A stretch of DNA of 64,000 nucleotides from Sphingobacterium sp. UT-1RO-CII-1 (GCF_026711005.1 NZ_JAPPVJ010000001.1:868001-932000); one strand, 5' to 3'; shown: positions 52,265 to 60,140, numbered from the stretch's first letter. The notes: generated from the sequence alone by a model not told the origin. Program-made: numbers and translations.

Positions 52265-54694
52265 TTAATTTTCCTTTGTTAACAAATTTACAAATAATCT
52301 ATTAGCTCCTGCAATTCCTGCCGGCAATTGTCTGAAAAATGATAGTGAGGTATAAACAAACTTGCCCTCTCCCATTCTACAGACCAGTAAAGCACCTTTA
52401 TGTGGAGCTTCATTTTTATCATTCATTGCTATAGGGGTTCGATAATTTTTATTTTGGGTTTCAATAAAGTATAGACCCCGTTCCTGAATCCAGTTTTCAA
52501 AGTCTTTTTCTGTTATTTTATTGGGATAATTTAATACAGGGTCATCAGCATTTAAGAATTGAACTTTAGCATCTTCTTCTGTTACTCGGTTGCGAGTTAT
52601 TTCGAAAGGAATCGGTGCAAATTGCTCCACGACTAAGCCTGAGTTTACGTTGTATTGCATGACTACAACACCACCTTTTTTTACATAATCGTATATAAGG
52701 GGGAGTTTTTGTGGTATTTGTTTATTGGTATTCATCACTCTTATTCCAAATACAATAGCATCATATTGATTTAAGGTTTCTAATGTTATTTTACCTACAT
52801 CTAGGATGTCAACTTGTATGCCAAGTAGGCGTAATGCCTCAGGGACGAGATCGCCTGCTCCCATTATATATCCGACACGTTTTACAGGGTTATTTAAAAC
52901 GATCGGCTCTGCTTTTATCTGTAAAGGAGGAAACCAGGTTTGTTTGTTAATGTGTTCGTATGCAATTTCACGAAATGAAGTAATAAGCTTGTTCTTATAT
53001 GAAAAAGTTAATTGAGTGGGTTCTTTTGCGGCATTGTTAGTTATTGATATTATTTTGCTCTGATAAGGTTGACCTTTTTGAAAATTTAAAGTGATTTTTT
53101 TTGGAGAAATTGTCCAATCTTCAGTTGTAGAGGCTATATCAATATGTATTTCTTGGGTTTCATTTCTATGGTTTTGAAAATTTAGCTCGAAATTATTTGT
53201 TTGATTAGATTCTAAGAGAAGATTGTTTTTATCAACTGTAGCAGTAAGTGCTGGAACAATTTCAATGGGTGTGTGGATTTCTCCTTGAACAGGATCTACG
53301 TGTCTGTAATATATGTTTTGTATGACCTGTAGCGGAACGTTTTCTATTTGAAAATTAATTGTGGTCGTCGGTAAATCAGGGTTTAAAGCTTGTCCAAAAA
53401 ACTCTGGAGAAACTTGGTAGTTTCCTGTGTCGTTTGGAAGTTTTAGCCAATATGGTTGTGTCGTTGATTTGTGAAAGAGCGTGTGTTTGTGTTTGTAAAG
53501 GTTGTTTTTTGGAAGAATTTGATTGATAGGATCGTTGTTTATTTTAATTAAATCAGCTGTAATAGATGTGTTGCGAACAATTATTTCTGTTTCTAGGTGG
53601 ATACTGTCGCCTTGCACATATTTCAATTGCGGGCTAATGGATTCTATTTTGATACCTGAACATGCAATTATAAGTTCTTCTACCTCTTTTAATTTTCTTT
53701 CTCGCCAATAATTATCTTCTATATTTTGTATTTCATGCCATATTTTTGAAAGCTGTTTTATGGATTGTTCAGGCTGGTTTGCATTATAATCGTTCAATAG
53801 TTTGGTGATTGCGTCTTGTACACTTTCACTTTTATCTATCCGTGACCAAGAAATATCTATATCATCAAATAGTGTTGTATTAGCTTTATCTCCTAAAACA
53901 TGCTGAAAATTTTCTATAAAATCACCATTGCTAGCTGCAGCGCCAAAGCCTTGACTTTTATGCTGCGATCGGCTTAAAGCTGATATCTCTCCATATGATT
54001 TTCCTAATAGGGGATTGTACTGACCAATATTTATTTTTAGCTGATCTTTATCTTCCCCCTCCATATTAAAAAAAGTAGACGTATTCCAGATCAATCGTTT
54101 TGCTTTCCAGGGCTTTAGCTCATTTAATTGTTCGGGAAACATATGAGGGTCTGCTGCGGCTAAATAAGCTTCTTGCGCTAATATTGCAGAGGCTTGGTGA
54201 TGTCCATGTCCACCACGTTGATCAGGGGGAAAGCGAGTGATAATTATGTCAGGACGTAATTTTCTAATGAGGTATACAGACTCGCGTAAAACTTTATTTT
54301 TGTTCCAGAATTGAAAGGTTTCTTCATGTGTTTTAGAAAAACCAAAATCTATAGCAGAGGTGAAATATTGTTCCCCACGATCTATTTTTCTAGCTTGTAA
54401 TAATTCATGCGTACGAATGAGACCCAAGTCTACACCTAGCTCATTGCCAATTAAATTTTGACCCCCATCGCCTCGGGTAAGTGATAGGTAAGATGTTTGG
54501 ACTTTTTTTTCTGAAGCTAAATAAGCTATCAGTTTGGTGTTTTCGTCATCGGGATGTGCGGCAAAGTATAAAACACTTCCTAACACATTTAGACGTTGCA
54601 TACGTAGTAAGATTTCTGCAGAATTTATGGATTGTGCAAGAGAATGCTGAAAAAACCAAGGCAGAAAAAAAATCAGTATCAAGTTTTTTTTCAT
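52265..54694 (-). CDS. Secreted PIG-L family deacetylase with C-terminal GATase-like domain
   Basis: The 809-residue protein has a signal peptide (to SLAQS), then a PIG-L/LmbE zinc deacetylase domain with AAHPDDEN (H47, D49, D50) and GGHGHHQAS (H163, H165, H166). Beta-sandwich regions follow, then a C-terminal flavodoxin/GATase-like domain (VGYIMGAGDLVPEALRLLG, YDAIVFGIRVMN, YVKKGGVVVMQYN). It probably de-N-acetylates a GlcNAc-containing glycan in the periplasm. The downstream small proteins and sodium symporter look like a linked uptake unit. It is longer than cytoplasmic BshB-type enzymes and is not bacillithiol BshB1. Confidence 0.88.
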   Translation of the reverse strand: MKKNLILIFFLPWFFQHSLAQSINSAEILLRMQRLNVLGSVLYFAAHPDDENTKLIAYLASEKKVQTSYLSLTRGDGGQNLIGNELGVDLGLIRTHELLQARKIDRGEQYFTSAIDFGFSKTHEETFQFWNKNKVLRESVYLIRKLRPDIIITRFPPDQRGGHGHHQASAILAQEAYLAAADPHMFPEQLNELKPWKAKRLIWNTSTFFNMEGEDKDQLKINIGQYNPLLGKSYGEISALSRSQHKSQGFGAAASNGDFIENFQHVLGDKANTTLFDDIDISWSRIDKSESVQDAITKLLNDYNANQPEQSIKQLSKIWHEIQNIEDNYWRERKLKEVEELIIACSGIKIESISPQLKYVQGDSIHLETEIIVRNTSITADLIKINNDPINQILPKNNLYKHKHTLFHKSTTQPYWLKLPNDTGNYQVSPEFFGQALNPDLPTTTINFQIENVPLQVIQNIYYRHVDPVQGEIHTPIEIVPALTATVDKNNLLLESNQTNNFELNFQNHRNETQEIHIDIASTTEDWTISPKKITLNFQKGQPYQSKIISITNNAAKEPTQLTFSYKNKLITSFREIAYEHINKQTWFPPLQIKAEPIVLNNPVKRVGYIMGAGDLVPEALRLLGIQVDILDVGKITLETLNQYDAIVFGIRVMNTNKQIPQKLPLIYDYVKKGGVVVMQYNVNSGLVVEQFAPIPFEITRNRVTEEDAKVQFLNADDPVLNYPNKITEKDFENWIQERGLYFIETQNKNYRTPIAMNDKNEAPHKGALLVCRMGEGKFVYTSLSFFRQLPAGIAGANRLFVNLLTKEN

Positions 54695-54800
54695 GATGAA
54701 TAGGTATTAAGATAATTTTACGAGACGTTTTTGATAATAACGCATCCGATTTTGATCTTCGAACGTTCTATGTTGTGCGAATATTTTTTATTAAAAACAA

Positions 54801-54834
54801 TAAAAGGAATCAAATGATTATTTGATTCCTTTTA
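54801..54834 (-). terminator. Strong intrinsic terminator
   Basis: A perfect 15-bp stem (54801-54815 and 54820-54834) closed by a 4-base loop is followed on the minus strand by a T-rich tract. It is 230 bases beyond the last known minus-strand gene, so it may end either a long 3' UTR or a separate small RNA. Confidence 0.8.
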
Positions 54835-54975
54835 CCAACAATTAAAAATCTTTGTCTAAAACTTCAAATTCATCCTTTTAACTGCGTAAGTTGTGCAATT
54901 TGAACAGCAGATAGTTTTAAAAATAGTAACCTTTAGTACAAGTAAAAGTATGATTTTTAAATAGTAAAACACCAC
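54801..54975 (-). ncRNA. Candidate small transcript (sRNA or small-peptide mRNA)
   Basis: The minus-strand box TAAATTTG (54988 to 54981) and the terminator at 54801-54834 would give a transcript of about 175 bases. It includes a 39-codon frame starting with GTG at 54975 and ending at 54856, with a hydrophobic first half and a later FKTICCSNC cluster. In another frame KDEFEVLDKDF ends near 54840. Neither peptide is recognised. Whether this is RNA, peptide or only a 3' UTR cannot be decided from the sequence. Confidence 0.3.
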
Positions 54976-54980
54976 ATATT

Positions 54981-54988
54981 CAAATTTA
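54981..54988 (-). promoter_or_regulatory. Possible -7 promoter box of a small transcript
   Basis: On the minus strand it reads TAAATTTG, an exact match to TAnnTTTG, inside an otherwise gene-free gap. Confidence 0.35.
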
Positions 54989-55063
54989 ATTTTCAACATT
55001 TAAAAAGTTATAAACATTGGGCTTTGTGCGGTATAAAATAAAAAAATTGTTGTCATACAACTC

Positions 55064-55321
55064 TTACTTATCTATTGAGCCTAATACACGTTTCATGAAG
55101 CCATTTAGGGCATCTTTCTGTGAGGCGCCTTCTTTTATCAACTTATCAACTTCAACAGCGCCGTATAAGTTTGAAATAAGTTCGCCTATAACATCCATTT
55201 CTTCGTCTTTTAAGGAAGGAGCTTCAGTTATTGCTTCTAAAGTTTCAATTGTTTCTAAAATATAATCGACATCGTTTTTTTCGATGAACTCGACTAAATG
55301 TTTAATTACTGGTAACTTCAT
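55064..55321 (-). CDS. Small conserved protein, DUF6952-like
   Basis: This 85-residue, acidic, helical protein (MKLPVIKHLVEFIEKND, SLKDEEMDVIGELISNLYGA) is the kind found after thioredoxin and peroxiredoxin genes in Bacteroidota. I think it is DUF6952, but the name is from memory. Its start overlaps the thioredoxin gene by 20 bases, so it is translated with it. A helper role in peroxide defence is inferred only from the neighbours. Confidence 0.8.
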   Translation of the reverse strand: MKLPVIKHLVEFIEKNDVDYILETIETLEAITEAPSLKDEEMDVIGELISNLYGAVEVDKLIKEGASQKDALNGFMKRVLGSIDK

Positions 55322-55616
55322 TTAATAGTTCTATTACTCCATCAATTTTGTTTGTTTGTATTTGATTTACTAGCTTTCCGTTTTTAAAAGCAGCAAAGGT
55401 TGGTAGGTTGTTAACATTTGCCAATTTTCTTGACTCCGGAAATTTTTCTGCGTCTACGATGATAAATGATACATTTTCATTTTCTGAAGCTAGTTTTTTG
55501 AATCTAGGCTTCATGATCCGGCAGTTTCCACACCATGATGCTGAAAATTGTACCATGACAGTTTCGTCATTACTGATAATATCTTGTAATGTATCTTGTT
55601 CTAATTCTTGTAACAT
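55302..55616 (-). CDS. Thioredoxin-family protein (CGNC)
   Basis: This 104-residue thioredoxin-fold protein has VMVQFSASWCGNCRIMKPRF with redox cysteines C29 and C32, and the cis-Pro loop NNLPTF. The active site CGNC differs from the usual CGPC, which should shift its redox potential. It lies downstream of ahpC, with a hairpin between them, and overlaps the small DUF gene. It is the likely electron donor for this AhpC, as no ahpF is present here. Confidence 0.9.
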   Translation of the reverse strand: MLQELEQDTLQDIISNDETVMVQFSASWCGNCRIMKPRFKKLASENENVSFIIVDAEKFPESRKLANVNNLPTFAAFKNGKLVNQIQTNKIDGVIELLNEVTSN

Positions 55617-55631
55617 GTTTTGAAATTTGAA

Positions 55632-55660
55632 GAAAGGAGAGAAAGAGTCTCTCTCCTTTC
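55632..55660 (-). terminator. Hairpin between ahpC and the thioredoxin gene
   Basis: An 11-bp stem (55632-55642 with 55650-55660) has only a weak T tract after it on the minus strand, and ends 15 bases before the thioredoxin ATG. It looks like an attenuator or processing site that lowers expression of the downstream genes, not a full terminator. Confidence 0.5.
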
Positions 55661-55716
55661 AAGTTTATATAAAGCTTTTATTTAGTAAAAAGCTTGTTCT
55701 CGTCCTTAAATGTGGA

Positions 55717-56349
55717 TTAGTTGGCAGATAAGTAATTTGCAACACCTTCGCGTGTAGCATTCATTGCTTCTTTACCTTCTTCCCAGTTTGCTGGACATAC
55801 TTCTCCGTGTTTTTGAACGTGTGTGTAGGCGTCAATCAAACGAATATATTCTTTAACATTACGTCCTAAGGGCATATCGTTTACTGATTCGTGGAATACT
55901 TTTCCAGTTTCATCAATTAGGTACGTAGCTCTGTAGGTTACTGCAGAACCTTCTACTAATGTACCATACTCTTCGTGTTCAACTTCTTTAACATCTAAGA
56001 TTCCTAAAACACTGGATAAGTTGCGGTTTGTGTCAGCAATAAGTGGGTATTCCACACCTTCGATTCCACCATTATCTTTTGCAGTATTTAACCATGCGAA
56101 GTGAACTTCTGCTGAGTCACAAGACGCACCGATAATAATCGTGTTTCTTTTTTCTAATTCTGCTTTTGCTTCTTGAAACGCATGTAATTCTGTTGGGCAC
56201 ACAAAAGTGAAATCTTTTGGGTACCAGAATAATAAAACTTTTTTTCCTTCTGCTTTTGCTTTTTCAAAAATATTGATAGAAAAATTGTCTCCTAAATAAT
56301 CAATTGCATCAACCGTAATGTTCGGGAAATTTTTACCTGTAAAACTCAT
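55717..56349 (-). CDS. ahpC: Peroxiredoxin AhpC-type
   Basis: This 210-residue typical 2-Cys peroxiredoxin reduces hydrogen peroxide and organic peroxides. The peroxidatic Cys is C51 in FTFVCPTELHAF and the resolving Cys is C185 in HGEVCPANW; PLGRNVKEYIRLIDA is also typical. It heads a unit with a CGNC thioredoxin and a small DUF protein. A -7 box lies 25 bases upstream. I see no OxyR site. Confidence 0.95.
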   Translation of the reverse strand: MSFTGKNFPNITVDAIDYLGDNFSINIFEKAKAEGKKVLLFWYPKDFTFVCPTELHAFQEAKAELEKRNTIIIGASCDSAEVHFAWLNTAKDNGGIEGVEYPLIADTNRNLSSVLGILDVKEVEHEEYGTLVEGSAVTYRATYLIDETGKVFHESVNDMPLGRNVKEYIRLIDAYTHVQKHGEVCPANWEEGKEAMNATREGVANYLSAN

Positions 56350-56374
56350 AATAATTTATCTTTTTTGTCTAGTA

Positions 56375-56382
56375 CAAAAGTA
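56375..56382 (-). promoter_or_regulatory. -7 promoter box of ahpC
   Basis: On the minus strand it reads TACTTTTG, an exact TAnnTTTG match, 25 bases upstream of the ahpC ATG. Confidence 0.6.
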
Positions 56383-56547
56383 CAAATTTTAAGTGTCAGT
56401 AAATAATCAAATTTTACTATTGGTTATAGGTTATATCTATACTTTGATGGCTGCTATATAAATTAAATTATTTTTTATTCATCTTATATACTAAGATATA
56501 GGGCTGAATATTTGGTTTTTTATCGATAAAACTTAGCTGAAAATTTA

Positions 56548-56555
56548 TACATTTG
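56548..56555 (+). promoter_or_regulatory. -7 promoter box of tRNA-Arg
   Basis: TACATTTG ends 5 bases before the first base of the mature tRNA. The transcript must begin at or before 56561, which sets an upper limit of about 6 bases between this box and the transcription start. Confidence 0.7.
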
Positions 56556-56560
56556 CCAAC

Positions 56561-56632
56561 GGCCCCGTAGTTCAACGGATAGAATAGATGTTTCCTAAAC
56601 ATTTGATAGCAGTTCGATTCTGCTCGGGGCTA
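56561..56632 (+). tRNA. tRNA-Arg (anticodon CCT)
   Basis: The sequence folds as a full cloverleaf. The acceptor stem is GGCCCCG with CGGGGCT (one G-U pair), the D stem GTTC/GAAT, the anticodon stem GATGT/ACATT with loop TTCCTAA giving anticodon CCT (reads AGG), and the T arm AGCAG-TTCGATT-CTGCT. The discriminator base is A, and the 3' CCA is not encoded (ACAAAG follows). It stands alone, between a -7 box and a terminator. Confidence 0.95.
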
Positions 56633-56633
56633 C

Positions 56634-56664
56634 AAAGAGCAACTTTTTAAAAAGTTGCTCTTTT
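56634..56664. terminator. Terminator shared by tRNA-Arg and the Gfo/Idh gene
   Basis: A perfect palindrome (15-bp arms around AGAGCAAC/GTTGCTCT) begins two bases after the tRNA and ends 8 bases before the stop of the convergent oxidoreductase gene. Confidence 0.85.
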
Positions 56665-56671
56665 GCTTGAG

Positions 56672-58033
56672 TTATCCTTTATAGGGGTGTTCCCAGTTGG
56701 CGCGATAAGATCTTCTTAATAGTTTTGTTGCTTCTGGATCATCTATACATACCTTTTTTTGCGGATCATACATTAGTGCTCTATTTAGTTGCATGGAAAG
56801 GTTGGCGAGTATACAGCTTGCTGTTGAAATGTGTCCTTCTTCTATATCTGCAGTAGGTAGATGATTGTTTTTAATAGCGGATAGTAAATCAAGCATATGT
56901 CTACGTGTGGCGGGGGCTGTATGCAGTTCTATTCTTGGTTCATTTACGTCATCTGGGAATTTATCTGTTTCATACAATACATTTTCTTTAATAGGTTCGT
57001 CTTTGTTTAAGGGTAGAAACTCATACTTCATGACGGAGCCTTTAAGTGTACCCTTTTCTCCATAAATTATAAATGCCCAAGGGTACTCCGGATCTGTGGG
57101 GCTCCCCCACGTTCTGTGTTGCCAAACGCAGTTTAGTTCTTCAAATTCAAATATAGCCGTTTGTGTATCTGCAATATTGGAGACGCCACCTTTTTGTACA
57201 TATATGCCCCCGGTAGCATGAATGCGCTTTGGCCATCTTAAACCCAACAGCCAACGGACGGTATCTAACATATGTACACACATATCACCGGTAATACCAT
57301 TGCCATACTCCATAAATGTTCTCCACCAACCTCCATGTGGAAGGCCATCATAAGCTCTAAATGGAGCAGGCCCTGTCCACATATCATAATCCAGAAAGTG
57401 GGGAATTGGTTGTGCCGTTCTATCCCCATTTTGGCGCATATGGTAGTAGCAGCACATTTCGACATGGGATATTTTACCCAGCAACCCCTTATCTATTATT
57501 TTATGTTTAGCGTTAATCAAGTGTGGGGTGCTTCTTCTCTGTGTTCCCACTTGCACTTTCTTATTTAGTTTTCTTGCAGTCTCTACTATAGCTTCTCCTT
57601 CTAATACGTCGATACTTACGGGTTTTTGGAGATAGAGATGAGCTCCTGCTTTCATGGCGTCAATTGCTTGTCGGGCATGCCAATGATCGGGGGTTCCAAT
57701 AATGATTAAATCATATTGGTGTTTAGCTAGCATTTTTCTATAATCATCGTATAAGAATGGGACTTTACCAGAAACTTGTTTTTGACTGATTAATCTTCCT
57801 GCTTCTTCGAGATGATTACGGTCAACATCACAAATAGCAATAACATTCGCATCGCTTACTTGTAAAAGTCTAAGCAAGTCATTTTTTCCATACCACCCAG
57901 CTCCGATTAACCCTACGCGGAGATTGTCTATGCGTTTTGAAAAACTAAAACCTCTATTATGAATAGCAGATAGGGTTAAAGCTATGCTTGTATTTCTTAT
58001 AAATCTTCTACGATTAAGGTTTGAGTTGATCAT
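56672..58033 (-). CDS. Gfo/Idh/MocA oxidoreductase, Tat-exported
   Basis: This 453-residue NAD(P)-dependent oxidoreductase starts with a twin-arginine-type signal (NRRRFIRNTSIALTLS), so it is probably exported folded. The Rossmann motif is VGLIGAGWYGKNDL. The family motif LQKPVSIDV (EKP-type, here QKP) and GTQRRSTPHL follow. The C-terminal half is the usual alpha/beta substrate domain. Related Bacteroidota enzymes act on sugars or glycosides, but the substrate is not clear here. It stands alone. Confidence 0.9.
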   Translation of the reverse strand: MINSNLNRRRFIRNTSIALTLSAIHNRGFSFSKRIDNLRVGLIGAGWYGKNDLLRLLQVSDANVIAICDVDRNHLEEAGRLISQKQVSGKVPFLYDDYRKMLAKHQYDLIIIGTPDHWHARQAIDAMKAGAHLYLQKPVSIDVLEGEAIVETARKLNKKVQVGTQRRSTPHLINAKHKIIDKGLLGKISHVEMCCYYHMRQNGDRTAQPIPHFLDYDMWTGPAPFRAYDGLPHGGWWRTFMEYGNGITGDMCVHMLDTVRWLLGLRWPKRIHATGGIYVQKGGVSNIADTQTAIFEFEELNCVWQHRTWGSPTDPEYPWAFIIYGEKGTLKGSVMKYEFLPLNKDEPIKENVLYETDKFPDDVNEPRIELHTAPATRRHMLDLLSAIKNNHLPTADIEEGHISTASCILANLSMQLNRALMYDPQKKVCIDDPEATKLLRRSYRANWEHPYKG

Positions 58034-58153
58034 AGGTTTATATAGTTTTTAAGTATATTTAAGCTTGAATATAAGTATAATCCTTTAATCAAGGACAAAG
58101 GCTTACGTAAAATTTATTGGCATAATATGTAATTAACTAATAAAACACATACA

Positions 58154-59602
58154 TTAGTTTTTTGTTTTTAGTATATTTTTTATTAATTCGATAAGTTCAT
58201 CTATTTCTTTTTCATTCATTGATGCAAAACCAAATCGAAAGGAATTAAATTCTTTATAAGCTCTTATAATTGTTAGGTTTTTGTTTTCTGTTAGTAAGCT
58301 GATTGGGTATTCGGGATAAAATGTTATCCAGATAGCCATTCCTCCCGAAGGTAGGGTGTATACTATGTACTTAGTTAAATTCTCTTTTAATTTTTTGTGT
58401 AAGTAATCCCTTCTATGATGATATGTTTTTTTAGCTTTTTTAATATGTCGATTTAACTCAGACTCTTTGATTAGGGTGGCTAATGCATTTTGCATATATC
58501 CATCCCCCCCTACATCAATTGTTTTGCGAATAGCTGTGCAATTCCTTACAAAATTGTTAGGTGCGACCAAGAAACCAATTCGCAGAGAGGGGTCTAATAT
58601 TTTTGAAAAAGAGCCTATATATATAACATTTCCCATATGGGGAGAGCCTGCTAATGGCAGATAGGGGGAAGAGTCATAATGGTATTCATAGTCATAATCA
58701 TCTTCAATGATAGTGAACATATACGCTTTCGATAATTCCAGTAGTTTTATTCTTCTTTCGGCACTTAGTGTTACAGTAGTCGGATAGTGATGATGTGGTA
58801 TAATATAAACGGCTGTTATTTTTTGAGTTTTACATATGTTTTCTATCGCTGTAACATCAATGCCATATTCGTCAACTGGAACTTCTATTAAATTAGCTCC
58901 TGACTCTTTAAATGTTTGGTTGGCTAAAGGGTAATTCGGATAACCTACAATGATGTTTGAATTGTTGTTGAGGATTAATTGCGTTACAATGTATATACAC
59001 ATTTGTGCGCCATGGGTTATCAGCAGATTATCTGTTGAAATATTTAATCCTCGTGTTTCGGAAAGGTAGGTTACTATTTGCTCTCTTAGTTCTATTGTAC
59101 CTTGATCTGCCCCTATTTGTGCATTTTTTATTGTGTGTTTTTTGGAAGTAAGTGATCGGTAGTTTTTTAATAAATCATCGATTGGAGATAGTCGTACGTC
59201 AGGGTGTCCATCGTCAATAATAAGGTGTTGCAAAGTCTTTGTTTGTGGTTTGCATACATCATTTAATTGTTTGAATGGTAGTGAAAAATCAGTCTCGTAA
59301 GAGGATGTGACTTTTTCTTTGTTTAGGTGTTTTATGGTGATTAATGGAATTTTGTCGGATACGTAAGCATGTTTTCGTGGTACGATATCGATCCAATTTT
59401 GTGCATTAAGCTCATCATAAGCTGCTATTACTGTTTTTCGATGAACAGCCAGTTTTTTTGCTAATTCCCTACTTCCGGGCAATTGTGTCCCGGTCAGTAG
59501 TACTCCTTTTTGTATAGCACTACTTATAGCGTAAGCTATTTGTTTATAGATGGGCGTTTTACTTGCCCGGTTAATTAGGATGACGTTTTCGAAAGGAAAC
59601 AT
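58154..59602 (-). CDS. MocR-family regulator (GntR-aminotransferase fusion)
   Basis: The 482-residue protein joins a GntR winged helix (about 1-85: ASKTPIYKQIAYAISSAIQKG, GSRELAKKLAVHRKTVIAAY) to a fold-type I aminotransferase domain. The PLP lysine is in YIGSFSKILDPSLRIGF (about residue 332). PdxR and GabR are of this type, and many use PLP as effector. It is divergent from a GNAT gene. PdxR-like motifs between the two genes suggest it controls both itself and its neighbour. Confidence 0.92.
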   Translation of the reverse strand: MFPFENVILINRASKTPIYKQIAYAISSAIQKGVLLTGTQLPGSRELAKKLAVHRKTVIAAYDELNAQNWIDIVPRKHAYVSDKIPLITIKHLNKEKVTSSYETDFSLPFKQLNDVCKPQTKTLQHLIIDDGHPDVRLSPIDDLLKNYRSLTSKKHTIKNAQIGADQGTIELREQIVTYLSETRGLNISTDNLLITHGAQMCIYIVTQLILNNNSNIIVGYPNYPLANQTFKESGANLIEVPVDEYGIDVTAIENICKTQKITAVYIIPHHHYPTTVTLSAERRIKLLELSKAYMFTIIEDDYDYEYHYDSSPYLPLAGSPHMGNVIYIGSFSKILDPSLRIGFLVAPNNFVRNCTAIRKTIDVGGDGYMQNALATLIKESELNRHIKKAKKTYHHRRDYLHKKLKENLTKYIVYTLPSGGMAIWITFYPEYPISLLTENKNLTIIRAYKEFNSFRFGFASMNEKEIDELIELIKNILKTKN

Positions 59603-59611
59603 AGTGGACTA
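59601..59611. promoter_or_regulatory. Candidate MocR operator, copy 1
   Basis: ATAGTGGACTA differs by one base from the PdxR-type motif AAAGTGGWCTA known from actinobacteria. It overlaps the first bases of the regulator's start codon, which would allow autoregulation. Confidence 0.5.
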
Positions 59612-59623
59612 CTCTACAATGAT

Positions 59624-59634
59624 AAACTGGACTC
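59624..59634. promoter_or_regulatory. Candidate MocR operator, copy 2
   Basis: AAACTGGACTC is a second, same-strand copy of the TGGACT core, 23 bases (about two helical turns) from copy 1. Direct repeats at such spacing are typical of MocR operators. Confidence 0.5.
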
Positions 59635-59656
59635 CAAATGTAGCCCTATTTTGAAA

Positions 59657-59664
59657 TACTTTTG
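59657..59664 (+). promoter_or_regulatory. -7 promoter box of the GNAT gene
   Basis: TACTTTTG is an exact TAnnTTTG match 20 bases before the ATG at 59685 and 22 bases after the second operator-like motif. Confidence 0.6.
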
Positions 59665-59684
59665 CAGCATTAATAAAAAAACAT

Positions 59685-60134
59685 ATGGTATATAGCATTA
59701 AAAAAGCGAGTTTAGAGGATTTAGATGAGACAGCGGCATTATTCGATTTGTATCGGGTATTTTACCGGCAAGAATCCGATATGGAGAGAGGGAAGAGTTT
59801 TTTGAGGGAAAGGTTCGTAAATAATGAATCTGATATTTTTTTAGTTATAGGAGATGGTAAGGCTGTGGGCTTCGTACAGCTTTATAAGCTTTTTCACTAT
59901 ACAAAATTAGAAAAACAATGGTTGTTGAGCGATTTGTTTGTGCATCCAGACTATAGAGGGAAAGGATTGTCTCTTGCCTTGATAGAAAGGAGTAAAGATT
60001 GGGCTAGGGAAACAGGTGCCTGTGGTCTGATGCTTGAAACAGAAAAAACAAATGCTATAGGCAACAGTCTATACCCTCGTTGTGATTTTGAATATGATGG
60101 GCTCCATAATTACTATCATTGGTGGGCTAAGTAA
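59685..60134 (+). CDS. GNAT N-acetyltransferase
   Basis: This 149-residue acetyl-CoA-dependent N-acetyltransferase has the pyrophosphate-binding motif A as VHPDYRGKGLSLALIERS (about 86-103). TGACGLMLETEKTNAIGNSLYPRCDFE follows, shown here as its two parts TGACGLMLETEK and GNSLYPRCDF. The substrate is unknown. It is the divergent neighbour and probable target of the MocR regulator, which hints at an amine or amino-acid derivative. Confidence 0.9.
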   Translation: MVYSIKKASLEDLDETAALFDLYRVFYRQESDMERGKSFLRERFVNNESDIFLVIGDGKAVGFVQLYKLFHYTKLEKQWLLSDLFVHPDYRGKGLSLALIERSKDWARETGACGLMLETEKTNAIGNSLYPRCDFEYDGLHNYYHWWAK

Positions 60135-60140
60135 CTTACT

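Larger units (their letters stand above)
54695..55063. other. Gap between the PIG-L unit and the ahpC-thioredoxin unit
   Basis: This stretch of about 370 bases holds no recognised gene. It contains a strong 15-bp hairpin (54801-54834), and on the minus strand an exact -7 box (54981-54988), which together define a possible small transcript. Bases 54695-54800 show nothing else. Confidence 0.6.
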
